DNA of 64,000 nt, from NCBI GenBank assembly GCA_947629795.1, contig CANRFC010000008.1:16914-80913 (forward strand), read 5' to 3'. The translations under genes and the position numbers were made by a program. Each line of letters begins with the position of its first letter. The stretch's first letter is position 1. The notes beneath the pieces are model-generated. The model did no database searches. It was not told where the DNA came from and saw only the letters and a program-made list of their open reading frames with translations. Source of the stretch: an uncultured Oscillospiraceae bacterium. GTDB lineage: Bacteria; Bacillota; Clostridia; Oscillospirales; Oscillospiraceae. This document shows, in pieces, positions 1-8,164 of this stretch.

Positions 1-17
1 TTTTCTCTGATCCCGCC

Positions 18-23
18 TATAAT
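18..23 (+). promoter_or_regulatory. -10 element for the MATE gene
   Basis: A perfect TATAAT lies about 40 bases upstream of the MATE start. The matching -35 would fall outside the window, so only half the promoter can be seen. Confidence 0.5.
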
Positions 24-59
24 CTATATCAAGAGAAATCAAAAGAAAGGCTGAGGCCC

Positions 60-1436
60 TTGGAACCGGCACAACATCCTGCAAAGAAGTACGATGTGGA
101 TATGACTCAGGGCAGCGTGTTCAAGCATCTGCTCCTCTTCGCCCTCCCGCTGCTGGCGGGAAATGTCTTCCAGCAGCTCTACAACACGGTGGACACCTGG
201 GTGGTGGGCAACTACGTGAGCAACGAGGCCTTCTCCGCCGTGGGCACCGTGGCCCCCATCATCAACACCCTCATCGGCGCCTTCACCGGCCTGGCCAGCG
301 GCGCCGGGGTGGTCATCTCCCAGCACTACGGAGCCAAGCGCTATGACGCCGTGGAGGACGCGGTCCACACCGCCGTGGCCCTGACGGTGGTGCTCACCAT
401 CCTCTTCACCGCCCTGGGGGTGGGGATGACCCCCACCATGCTCCGGTTCATGAAGACCCCGGAGGAGGTCTTCGGCCAGTCCCGGGCCTATCTCACCATC
501 TACTTCTCCGGCATGGCGGGGCTGATGTTCTACAACATGGGCGCCGGCATCCTCCGGGCAGTGGGGGACTCCAAGCGGCCCTTCTACTACCTGGTGACGG
601 CGGCCATCATCAACACCGTGCTGGACCTGCTCTTCGTCATCGTCTTCCACATGGGGGTGGAGGGCGTGGCCTACGCCACCATCATCGCCCAGGCCATCTC
701 GGCCACCCTGACCTTTGCCACCCTCATCCGCACCGACTCCTGCGTCAAGCTCTTCCCCCGGCGCATCCGCTTCCACAAGCGGATGCTGGTGCAGATCGTC
801 CGGGTGGGCATCCCCGCCGCCCTCCAGATGGCGGTGACCGCCTTCTCCAACGTGTTCGTGCAGTCCTACATCAACCAGTTCGGCAAGAATTGCATGGGGG
901 GCTGGACCGCCTATACCAAGATCGACCAGCTCATCTTCCTGCCCATGCAGTCCCTGGCCCTGGCGGCCACCACCTTCGTGGGGCAGAATCTGGGCCAGAA
1001 GCTCCCCCAGCGGGCCCGGAAGGGCACCCGCACCGCCCTGGCCATGGCCGCCGGCGTGACGGTGGTCATCTCGGCGGTGGTGGTGGTCGTGGCCCCGGCG
1101 CTGGTGTGGTTCTTCAACCACGACCCGGAGGTCATCTCCTTCGGCACCCTGTTCCTGCGGCACCTCACCCCCTTCTACGTGCTGTGCTGCGTCAACCAGG
1201 TCTACGCCGGCTCCCTCCGGGGCGCCGGGGACAGCCGGGCCCCCATGATCATCATGCTCTGCTCCTTCGTCCTGTTCCGCCAGTGCTACCTCTACATCGT
1301 CTCCCACTTCATCAGCAACACCATCCTGCCCTTGGCCATGGGCTACCCCGCCGGGTGGCTGGTGTGCTCGCTGAGCACCTTGCTCTATTACCACTACTTC
1401 CACGTCCGCTCCATGGAAAAAGCGGTGGTGGAGTAA
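60..1436 (+). CDS. MATE family multidrug/cation antiporter
   Basis: This is a 458-residue integral membrane protein of normal MATE length, with about 12 hydrophobic segments. MATE proteins export drugs or metabolites across the cytoplasmic membrane in exchange for Na+ or H+. The N-terminal stretch DMTQGS...FALPLLAGN..QQLYN and the GAGILRAVGDSKRP motif (repeated in the second half as AGSLRGAGDSRAP) are characteristic of the family. The start is a TTG preceded by AGAAAGG at 44-50; no ATG at the expected N-terminus competes with it. The gene stands alone and ends at a bidirectional terminator. The last codons, including the stop, are repeated three times downstream. The substrate cannot be predicted. 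Confidence 0.93.
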   Translation: MEPAQHPAKKYDVDMTQGSVFKHLLLFALPLLAGNVFQQLYNTVDTWVVGNYVSNEAFSAVGTVAPIINTLIGAFTGLASGAGVVISQHYGAKRYDAVEDAVHTAVALTVVLTILFTALGVGMTPTMLRFMKTPEEVFGQSRAYLTIYFSGMAGLMFYNMGAGILRAVGDSKRPFYYLVTAAIINTVLDLLFVIVFHMGVEGVAYATIIAQAISATLTFATLIRTDSCVKLFPRRIRFHKRMLVQIVRVGIPAALQMAVTAFSNVFVQSYINQFGKNCMGGWTAYTKIDQLIFLPMQSLALAATTFVGQNLGQKLPQRARKGTRTALAMAAGVTVVISAVVVVVAPALVWFFNHDPEVISFGTLFLRHLTPFYVLCCVNQVYAGSLRGAGDSRAPMIIMLCSFVLFRQCYLYIVSHFISNTILPLAMGYPAGWLVCSLSTLLYYHYFHVRSMEKAVVE

Positions 1437-1533
1437 ACCTTGCCGCCAAAAAAGCGGCGGTGGAGTGACCTGTGCCGTCGAAACGTGGCGGTGGAGTGAC
1501 CTGTGCCGCCGAAACGCGGCGGTGGAGTGACCA
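1411..1533 (+). repeat. 31-bp tandem repeat derived from the MATE 3' end
   Basis: The end of the MATE gene (AAAGCGGTGGTGGAGTAA) is followed by three head-to-tail, diverged copies at 1441-1471, 1472-1502 and 1503-1533. Each keeps the GGTGGAG-stop pattern, with stops at 1434, 1466, 1497 and 1528. Each copy also has short complementary arms (GCCGC/GCGGC, or the GU-compatible GCCGT/GTGGC) around an A-rich loop, so the transcript could carry a row of small stem-loops. A degenerate fourth copy may run into the terminator. Confidence 0.85.
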
Positions 1534-1549
1534 TGCGTCCGAAAAAGCG

Positions 1550-1588
1550 CCGGTCCCGCCCTCAGAAGGGCGGGACCGGTTCGTTTTT
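1550..1588. terminator. bidirectional intrinsic terminator
   Basis: A 13-bp perfect stem (CCGGTCCCGCCCT pairing with AGGGCGGGACCGG) has a 4-nt loop and is followed by TTTTT on the plus strand. On the minus strand it is followed by CGCTTTTT. It separates the convergent MATE and Cys-rich genes. Confidence 0.9.
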
Positions 1589-1620
1589 GGGCCTGTGGAG
1601 TTCCTCTCCGGACCCCAATT

Positions 1621-2457
1621 TCAGCCGCAGCAGCCGCAGGTGGGGCCGTTGTTGGGAAGCTGCTTGGGGGGGAAGAACTGGTCCACGGGGAACTGGACGT
1701 GGCGGAAGATGTCGCAGGGGTCCTCCTCGCACTGCCCGCCGTCGCAGGGGCACTCCTTCTCGGGCATGCAGTAGTCGTAGACCGGGATGAGGAGCTGGGT
1801 GTCCCGCTCCAGGCGGATGAGGGAGAACTGGCCCAGGGAGACGTAGAGCTGACGGCCCTCGCCGGAGAAGCACAGCTCGGAGCCGAAGCAGGCGCAGATG
1901 CAGGGGGGCACGTCGGTGAGCTCCCCGCCGCAGGGGCAGGCACACTGGCACTGGCAGGGGTCCACCAACTTCAGGCCCAGGAGCAAGGGGTCCACGGCTT
2001 CTACCACCGCAACCGGTTGATTGGCAGCGGGCAGGCAGCACTGGTCCAGGCTGTCCAGAGGGGCGTCGGAGGAGAAGGTCTTGGAGCAGCCCTCGCTGCC
2101 GAAGAGGATGACCCGCTTGTCAAAGACCGCCAGGCCGCACACCTCCACCGGCCGGGCGGCGCCCACAAAGGCGTCGGCGGTGACCCGGTAGAAGTAGCGC
2201 ACGTCCACGGTGTAGAAGCCCCGGTTGAAGCAGATGGGCTCCACGCTGGTGGAGACGTGGAGCAGCTCGGCCTTGCCGGCCTTGACGCTGAGGGCCTTGT
2301 CGATGGCGCACTGAGAGGACTGGGTGAGATAGAGCCGCAGATCTTCAATACAATCCTTGTCGCGACAGGCGTCCATGATCTTCCTGGTGTGTACACATAC
2401 GGCCTCCCGGATGCCGCTGGCATCCGACACGGGGCCGGGCATGACCTTTTCAGGCAT
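1621..2457 (-). CDS. cysteine-rich protein of unknown function (possibly spore-associated)
   Basis: The product has 278 residues, about 26 of them cysteine. Cysteines cluster in a middle block (CQCQCACPC, then CICAC) and near the C-terminus (CPCDGGQCEEDPC, ending CGCCG). The N-terminal half begins with the recognisable segment VHTRKIMDACRDKDCIEDL followed by a beta-rich stretch. There is no signal peptide or membrane segment. I recall similar proteins in other Clostridia, usually annotated as hypothetical. The paired cysteines could bind metal or crosslink a spore layer, but nothing in the sequence proves this. The gene is monocistronic and its ribosome binding site is predicted to be masked by a leader stem (2464-2523). 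Confidence 0.7.
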   Translation of the reverse strand: MPEKVMPGPVSDASGIREAVCVHTRKIMDACRDKDCIEDLRLYLTQSSQCAIDKALSVKAGKAELLHVSTSVEPICFNRGFYTVDVRYFYRVTADAFVGAARPVEVCGLAVFDKRVILFGSEGCSKTFSSDAPLDSLDQCCLPAANQPVAVVEAVDPLLLGLKLVDPCQCQCACPCGGELTDVPPCICACFGSELCFSGEGRQLYVSLGQFSLIRLERDTQLLIPVYDYCMPEKECPCDGGQCEEDPCDIFRHVQFPVDQFFPPKQLPNNGPTCGCCG

Positions 2458-2463
2458 ATGAAT

Positions 2464-2523
2464 GACCTCCCGAATGAGAATGGGGAAAGGCTGAGCCTTT
2501 CAAACCATCCTATGCGGGAGGTC
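2464..2523 (-). promoter_or_regulatory. leader stem-loop masking the Shine-Dalgarno of the Cys-rich gene
   Basis: Read on the minus strand, GACCTCCCG (2523-2515) is perfectly complementary to CGGGAGGTC (2472-2464). The latter contains the ribosome binding site for the ATG at 2457. Between them a second pairing (GGATGG with CCATTC, one GU) and an apical 15-base palindrome (AAAGGCT-C-AGCCTTT, 2486-2500) would stack into one long hairpin. No T-run follows, so translational control fits better than termination. Confidence 0.6.
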
Positions 2524-2608
2524 GTTTTCGGTGCGGCAGGAGGGGGCCTGTTTTCGGTCTCCGGAGAGGGTGTTCAAGCCGTCTCCGCAAGGTCTCTACT
2601 CCCTCTTT

Positions 2609-2711
2609 TTTCTACTTTACCACCACGTTTTTCTCTCCTTGGAGCGTTTCCCCTTGGCGGCAGTGGAAAAGGCAGAAAGTGTTTCTACTTTACCACCACA
2701 TTTTTCTCCCC
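2609..2711 (-). repeat. duplicated 3' end of dnaE
   Basis: The last 30 bases of the dnaE region including its stop (2682-2711) recur at 2609-2638 with 28 of 30 identical bases, 73 bases further downstream. The copy again reads GTGGTGGTAAAGTAG, that is Val-Val-Lys-stop. The flanking sequences are unrelated. Confidence 0.85.
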
Positions 2712-5700
2712 AAAGAGCTCCGCCATCTCGGAGACCAGGGCGGGATGGAGCAAGGCGGGGCGGCCCAGGCGGCGGCCGGTATCCTCACAATAGAGGATGA
2801 CCTGCCCATTGCCGGGGAACATGTCCAGGACCAGCCCCACCTTCCGCATCCGGGAGTCGGAAGCCGAGGGCACCTTGATGTAGAGCCGGGTCCCCGCGGC
2901 GGGCCCGCTCCCCGGAGCAGACCCACTCCCCGGAGCGGGCGCGCCCGCCGGGGCAGCGCTCTCCCCGCTTAGGGGGCGGGCCGAGTCGCACATGAGCTGG
3001 GGGGCCTTCTCGTCCCGGACGGACAGCTTGCCCTCGGCCAGCAGCGCCTCCCCCTCCTTGAGGTAGGGGCCGCACTCGTTGAGGGTGCGGGAGAAGACCA
3101 GCAGCTCCATGGAGCCGGTCTCGTCCTCCAGGGTGACGTAGGCCATGAGGGTGTTGTTCTTGGTGGTCTTGATCTTGGCCGAGGTGACGATGCCCGCCAG
3201 GGTCACCTTCTGCCCGTCGTGCCAGGTCACGGGGCCCTCCTCCCCGCCAAAGTCGGCCAGGATGGCCCCGATGGAGGCGGCCCGGCAGGCCCGGGCCCGG
3301 TCCCGGTACTCGTCCATGGGGTGGCCGGAGAGGTAGAGCCCGGTGGTCTCCCGCTCCAGCTTCATCAGCTCCCGGCGGGAGTACTCGGGCACGTCGGGGA
3401 GCTTCACGTCGGGGGCGGCGGGGGCGGCCTCCTCTCCCCCGCCGAACAGGTCATACTGGCCCTCCAGGGTGTTCTTCCGGGTGCGGGCGATGAGGTCCAG
3501 CACCTGCTCTGCCACCGCCATGAGCTGGCTGCGGCGGTGGCCCAGGGAGTCGAAGGCCCCGCACTTGATGAGAGACTCCACCACCCGCTTGTTGCAGTCC
3601 TGGCCGAACATCCGGGCGCAGAAGTCCACGAAGGTGGCGAAGGGGCCGCCCCGCTCCCGCTCGGCAAGGAGCTGGAGAGTGAAGCCCCGGCCCACCCCCT
3701 TCACGGCGGCCAGACCGAAGCGGATGCCCTCGGGCACCACGGTAAAGTCCGCCCCGGACTGGTTCACGTCGGGGGGCAGGAGGGAGATGCCGCAATCCCG
3801 GCACTCGGCGATATATTCCGCCACCTTGTCGCTGGAGTCCAGCACCGAGGTGAGAAGGGCGGCCATATACGCCTTGGTGTAATGGCACTTGAACCAGGCG
3901 GTCTGGTAGGCCACCACGGCATAGACCATGGAGTGGGCCTTGTTGAAGGCGTAGTTGGCAAAGGCCTCGATCTCGTCGTAGATGGCCTCGGCCACGCTCT
4001 CCCCCACCCCGTTGGCCACGCAGCCCGCGATGCCCCGCTCCTTGTCGCCGAAGACGAAGGTATCCCGCTCCTTCTTGATCTGGGCCTCCTTCTTCTTGGA
4101 GATGGCCCGGCGGACCATGTCGGCCTGGCCCAGGGTGTACCCGGCCAGCTTGCGGAAGATCTCCATCACCTGCTCCTGGTAGACCATGCAGCCGTAAGTG
4201 GACTTCAGGATGGGCTCCAGCATGGGGTGGCGGTAGGTCACCTTGCCCGGGTCCTTCAGGCCCACCTTGTACTTGGGGATCAGTTCCATGGGGCCGGGGC
4301 GATAGAGAGCGATGACGGCGCACAGCTCCTCCACGTTCTTGGGCTGGGCGTCCTCGCACAGACGGGTCATGCCCGCCGACTCCACCTGAAACACCCCGGA
4401 GGTGCGGCCCTGGTCCAGCATGGCGAAGGTCTCCGGATCGTCGTCGGGGATATCCCGGAGGGTGAAGCCGGGCCTGTCCCCCTGGATGAGCTTCACCGTG
4501 TCGTCCAGCACCGTCAGGTTCCGAAGGCCCAGAAAGTCCATTTTGAGCAGGCCCAGCTCCTCCAGGGTGTCCTTGGTGTACTGGGTGACCACCGCCTCGT
4601 CGTTCTTGGCCAGGGGGACGTAGTCCTCCACGGGCAGGCGGGTGATGACCACGCCGGCGGCGTGGGTGGAGGCGTGGCGGGGCATGCCCTCGATGGCCCG
4701 GGCGGTGTCGATGAGGAGCTTGACCTGCTCGTCCTCATCGTAGAGGTCCTTCAGGGGCTTGGAGACCTTCAGGGCCTCGTCCAGGGTGATGTGGAGGGCG
4801 TTGGGCACCTGCTTGGCGATCCTGTCCACCTGGTCGTAGGGCATGCCCAGGACCCGCCCCACGTCCCGGATGGCCCCCTTGGCCGCCATGGTGCCGAAGG
4901 TGACGATCTGGGCCACGTGGTCGGGGCCGTACTTCCTCCGGACGTAGTCGATAACGTCCTCACGCCGCCGGGGGCAGAAGTCCACGTCGATATCGGGCAT
5001 GGTGACCCGCTCCGGGTTCAGGAAACGTTCAAAGAAGAGGCCGTACTTCATGGGGTCGATCTCGGTGATGTCCATGCAGTAGGCCACGATGGACCCGGCG
5101 GCGGAGCCCCGGCCGGGGCCCACGGGGATGTCGTGGCTCTTGGCATAGCCGATGAAGTCGGAGACGATGAGGAAATACTCCACAAACCCCATCTGGCGGA
5201 TGACTCCCATCTCGTACTCCAGCTGCTTCTCATACTCCGGGGGCGCTTCCTGATAGCGGCGGGCAAAGCCCTCCCGGCAGAGCTTTTCAAAATAGGCGTC
5301 GGCGTCGCTCTCCCCCTCGGGGAGGTGGAATTCGGGCAGGTGATACTTGCCGAACTCGAACTCCACCCGGCACATGTCGGCGATCTTCTGGGTGTTCTCC
5401 AGGGCCTCGGGGTACTTCCCGAAGAGGGCGCGCATCTCCTCCTCACTCTTGAGGTACATCTGGTCGTTCTCAAAGCGCATCCGGTTGGGCTCGGACTCGA
5501 TCTTGCCGGTCTGGATGCACATGAGGATGTCCTGGGTCCGGGCGTCCTTTTGTTCCAGATAGTGGGCGTCGTTGGTACAAACCAGAGGGATGCCGGTCTC
5601 CTCGTGGATGCGCACCAGGCCAGTGATGACGGCGGGGTCGGCCTCCAGGCCGTGGTCCTGGAGCTCCAGGTAGTAGTTCCCCCGGCCGAAGAGGGCGTCC

Positions 5701-6182
5701 ATCTCCAGGGCATGGGCCTTGGCCCCCTCGTAGTCCCCCGCGCGGATGCGCCGGGGGAGCTCCCCCGCCAGGCAGGCCGACAGGCAGATCAGGCCCTTGG
5801 ACCGCTCCCGGAGCAGATCCAGGTCGATGCGGGGCTTGATGTAAAAGCCCTCGGTGTAGGACTGGCTGACCATGTGGGAGAGGTTGCGGTAGCCCTCGTT
5901 GTCCCGGCACAGCAGGATGAGGTGCCGGGCCTTGCTGTCCAGCTCGTGGACCCGGTCGAACCGGGTGCGGGGGGCCACGTAGACCTCGCAGCCGATGACC
6001 GGGTGGATGCCCTGGGCCTTGCAGGCTTTGTAGAAGTCGATGACGCCGTACATGTTGCCGTGGTCGGTGATGGCCACGGCGGTCTGCCCCATCTCCTTCG
6101 CCCGCTTTACCAGCAGCGGGATGCGGCACGCCCCGTCCAGCAGGGAGTACTCGGTGTGCACGTGCAGGTGGACAAAGGACAT
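2685..6182 (-). CDS. dnaE: DNA polymerase III alpha subunit, DnaE type
   Basis: This 1165-residue protein is the DnaE polymerase; Firmicutes usually carry it beside PolC. It has an N-terminal PHP domain (HVHTEYSLLDGA, residues 5-16) and the C-family palm with the catalytic aspartates (MPDIDVDFCPRR). Further on come MDFLGLRNL, the helix-hairpin-helix region and a C-terminal OB-fold (VTLAGIVTSAKIKTTKNN). A short Ala/Pro/Gly/Ser-rich linker near residues 1065-1085 precedes the last domain. It lies last in the housekeeping run, 40 bases after whiA. Length and motifs are complete. Its 3' end is duplicated downstream. Confidence 0.97.
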   Translation of the reverse strand: MSFVHLHVHTEYSLLDGACRIPLLVKRAKEMGQTAVAITDHGNMYGVIDFYKACKAQGIHPVIGCEVYVAPRTRFDRVHELDSKARHLILLCRDNEGYRNLSHMVSQSYTEGFYIKPRIDLDLLRERSKGLICLSACLAGELPRRIRAGDYEGAKAHALEMDALFGRGNYYLELQDHGLEADPAVITGLVRIHEETGIPLVCTNDAHYLEQKDARTQDILMCIQTGKIESEPNRMRFENDQMYLKSEEEMRALFGKYPEALENTQKIADMCRVEFEFGKYHLPEFHLPEGESDADAYFEKLCREGFARRYQEAPPEYEKQLEYEMGVIRQMGFVEYFLIVSDFIGYAKSHDIPVGPGRGSAAGSIVAYCMDITEIDPMKYGLFFERFLNPERVTMPDIDVDFCPRRREDVIDYVRRKYGPDHVAQIVTFGTMAAKGAIRDVGRVLGMPYDQVDRIAKQVPNALHITLDEALKVSKPLKDLYDEDEQVKLLIDTARAIEGMPRHASTHAAGVVITRLPVEDYVPLAKNDEAVVTQYTKDTLEELGLLKMDFLGLRNLTVLDDTVKLIQGDRPGFTLRDIPDDDPETFAMLDQGRTSGVFQVESAGMTRLCEDAQPKNVEELCAVIALYRPGPMELIPKYKVGLKDPGKVTYRHPMLEPILKSTYGCMVYQEQVMEIFRKLAGYTLGQADMVRRAISKKKEAQIKKERDTFVFGDKERGIAGCVANGVGESVAEAIYDEIEAFANYAFNKAHSMVYAVVAYQTAWFKCHYTKAYMAALLTSVLDSSDKVAEYIAECRDCGISLLPPDVNQSGADFTVVPEGIRFGLAAVKGVGRGFTLQLLAERERGGPFATFVDFCARMFGQDCNKRVVESLIKCGAFDSLGHRRSQLMAVAEQVLDLIARTRKNTLEGQYDLFGGGEEAAPAAPDVKLPDVPEYSRRELMKLERETTGLYLSGHPMDEYRDRARACRAASIGAILADFGGEEGPVTWHDGQKVTLAGIVTSAKIKTTKNNTLMAYVTLEDETGSMELLVFSRTLNECGPYLKEGEALLAEGKLSVRDEKAPQLMCDSARPLSGESAAPAGAPAPGSGSAPGSGPAAGTRLYIKVPSASDSRMRKVGLVLDMFPGNGQVILYCEDTGRRLGRPALLHPALVSEMAELFGEKNVVVK

Positions 6183-6222
6183 AGGGAAGACCTCCTTCTT
6201 CTCTGTTGCGCTCCGGCGGGGG

Positions 6223-7125
6223 CTATCGCTCCGAGAGCTCGGCGAGCTTTTTCAGCCGGTACTTGAAGGTGGATTTGGTGATGGGGGGACGGCAGAGCTC
6301 CCCCAGCTCGGTGAGGGTCAGGTCGGGGTTGGCCAGGCGCAGCTTTGCCGCCTCGTAGAGCTTGGGAGGCAGGTCCTCCAGCGTCATACGCGCCTGGAGC
6401 CGGCGGATGGCCTCCAGCTGCTCCTGGGCGGCGTCCACCGCCTTGTCCAGGTTGGCAGCGTCGCAGTTCACCCGGCGGTTCACACCCCCCCGCAGGTCCT
6501 TCTCGGCCTTGGCGTTCATCAGCTCCATGGCCGCCAGGGGGGCGCCCATGCGGGCCAGGAAGTCGGCGATGTCCTCGCTGCGCTTGAAGTAGGCCAGGTA
6601 GTTGGCCCCCCGGCGCACCGACTTGGGCTCGAAGCCCGCCTCCCCCAGCAGGTGGAGGAGCTCCCGGTGGACCGACAGGTGGGTGGTGCTCAGCTCCAGG
6701 TGGTAGCCCTTGGTGGGGTCGGTGACCGAACCCCCCGCCAGGAAGGCCCCCCGGAAGAAGGCCCAGCGGCAGTGGTCCTCCTCCAGTACGGCGAAATTCA
6801 CGTGGTGGGCCACGCTCTGGGCCGGGTCATAGCCGAAGGCGTCAAAGAGCTCATCCAGCTTATCGCTCCGGGTGAGGGCGAAGACCCGCTTGGTCTCCCC
6901 CGGCTCGGGCAGGCGGTCGAAGGTGAGGTGGAAGCCCTTTTTCAGCAGGGCGGGGAGCCGGGCACAGAGGGCCTCGGACTCGGTGACCACCCGGGCCTCC
7001 CGCTGGTCAAAGCGGTTGCCGAAGAGAAAGGCCCCGTAGCACTCGGCCTGGGCGCAGCACTTCCGGGTCAGGCTCAGGCGGCACAGCTCGGCCTTGGCGT
7101 CGCCGGAAAAGGACATGTTCCTCAC
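6223..7125 (-). CDS. whiA: DNA-binding protein WhiA
   Basis: The product is a 300-residue WhiA homolog. The family combines a LAGLIDADG homing-endonuclease-like N-terminal domain, which is not catalytic, with a C-terminal helix-turn-helix. That helix-turn-helix is visible as LTLTELGELCRPPITKSTFK near residues 262-290. In Firmicutes WhiA influences cell division and chromosome segregation; in Streptomyces it controls sporulation. The order rapZ-yvcK-whiA is the standard conserved cluster, which supports the name. The start is the ATG at 7125. Confidence 0.95.
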   Translation of the reverse strand: MRNMSFSGDAKAELCRLSLTRKCCAQAECYGAFLFGNRFDQREARVVTESEALCARLPALLKKGFHLTFDRLPEPGETKRVFALTRSDKLDELFDAFGYDPAQSVAHHVNFAVLEEDHCRWAFFRGAFLAGGSVTDPTKGYHLELSTTHLSVHRELLHLLGEAGFEPKSVRRGANYLAYFKRSEDIADFLARMGAPLAAMELMNAKAEKDLRGGVNRRVNCDAANLDKAVDAAQEQLEAIRRLQARMTLEDLPPKLYEAAKLRLANPDLTLTELGELCRPPITKSTFKYRLKKLAELSER

Positions 7126-7153
7126 CTCTCTCTTTCGTGGTCTGCTGATATGT

Positions 7154-8161
7154 TCAGAAGATCCTGGTCTCGGCCCGCTGGGCGTAGAGGTCCAGCACCG
7201 CCCGGGCCAGCCGGTCCGGGTCGTGGCGGGCGTAGTCCCCCCGGTGGGAGGTCAGGGGCAGCTCCACCACCTCGGCCCCCAGGGCCTCCACCGCCGGACG
7301 GTCCACCACCAAGGGCTCGGCGTCCTCGGCCCGGTAGCGCTCCAGCAGGCCCTCCCCCACCGGGGCGGAGTTGGCCAGGCACAGGTCCACCAGGCCGGGG
7401 CCCGAGTGCCGGAGGAGGGCGGAGAGGTGGTCTGAGAGGGTCATCTCCTCGGTCTCCCCCTCCTGGGTCATGATGTTGGCGATGTAGATCTTCAGGGCGG
7501 CCGAGGCCAGGATGGCCTCCCCCACGCCCCCCACCAGCAGGTTGGGGATGATGCTGGTGTACAGGCTCCCCGGCCCCAGGAGGATGAGGTCGGCCCCGGC
7601 GATGGCCTCCAGGGTCTCGGGGAGGGGCGGCGCCCCCGCCGGCAGCAGCTCCACATGGCGGATGCGGCAGTCCTGCTCCTTCTTGAAGGCGGCGATCTTG
7701 GACTCCCCGGTGACCTGGGCCCCGTTTTCAAAGGTGGCCCGGAGGGCCACATTGGCGTTGGTCACCGGCAGGATGCGCCCGGTGATGGCCAGGACCTGGC
7801 TCATCTTCCCCACCGCCTCGTCAAAGGAGCCCGAGATGCCGTTGAGGGCGGCCAGGAGCAGGTTGCCGAAGGACTGCCCGGTGAGGTTCCCCGACCCGGC
7901 GGGGAAGCGGTAGTCCAGAAGCTGCTCCATCAGCGGCTCAGTGTTGGCCATGGCCTGCATGCAGTTGCGGATGTCCCCCGGCGGGGGCATGTTCAGGTCC
8001 TGCCGGAGCATCCCCGACCCGCCGCCGTCATCGGCCACGGTGACGATGGCGGTGATGTTTTTGGTATAGCGCTTGAGCCCCCGGAGAAGGGTGGAAAGGC
8101 CGTGCCCTCCCCCGATGGCGACAATGGCGGGGCCCCGGCCCCAGTGGTATTCTTCGCTCAT
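7154..8161 (-). CDS. yvcK: YvcK/CofD-like gluconeogenesis factor
   Basis: The product is a 335-residue member of the UPF0052/CofD-like family. It opens with IVAIGGGHGLSTLLRGLK, then VADDGGGSGMLR and PPGDIRNC. In B. subtilis YvcK binds UDP-sugars and is needed for growth on gluconeogenic carbon and for normal cell shape. The enzymatic activity of CofD is not implied. It lies 3 bases after rapZ and 28 before whiA, so the three are probably translated from one mRNA. Confidence 0.95.
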   Translation of the reverse strand: MSEEYHWGRGPAIVAIGGGHGLSTLLRGLKRYTKNITAIVTVADDGGGSGMLRQDLNMPPPGDIRNCMQAMANTEPLMEQLLDYRFPAGSGNLTGQSFGNLLLAALNGISGSFDEAVGKMSQVLAITGRILPVTNANVALRATFENGAQVTGESKIAAFKKEQDCRIRHVELLPAGAPPLPETLEAIAGADLILLGPGSLYTSIIPNLLVGGVGEAILASAALKIYIANIMTQEGETEEMTLSDHLSALLRHSGPGLVDLCLANSAPVGEGLLERYRAEDAEPLVVDRPAVEALGAEVVELPLTSHRGDYARHDPDRLARAVLDLYAQRAETRIF

Positions 8162-8164
8162 AAT

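Noticed and set aside
1441..1533. Possible CRISPR array
   Set aside because: The 31-bp units are contiguous with no spacers, no cas genes are nearby, and the unit derives from the preceding gene.
39..1943. A 634-codon minus-strand frame over the MATE gene
   Set aside because: It is a low-complexity shadow opposite a clear membrane protein and crosses a bidirectional terminator.
2681..2711. Intrinsic terminator at the end of dnaE
   Set aside because: There is no stable stem next to the stop. What looked like structure is the duplicated 3' end.
3219..6266. A 1015-codon open frame on the plus strand
   Set aside because: It is antisense to dnaE, which has full motifs and length. Its translation is a repetitive His/Gly/Leu-rich shadow typical of high-GC DNA.
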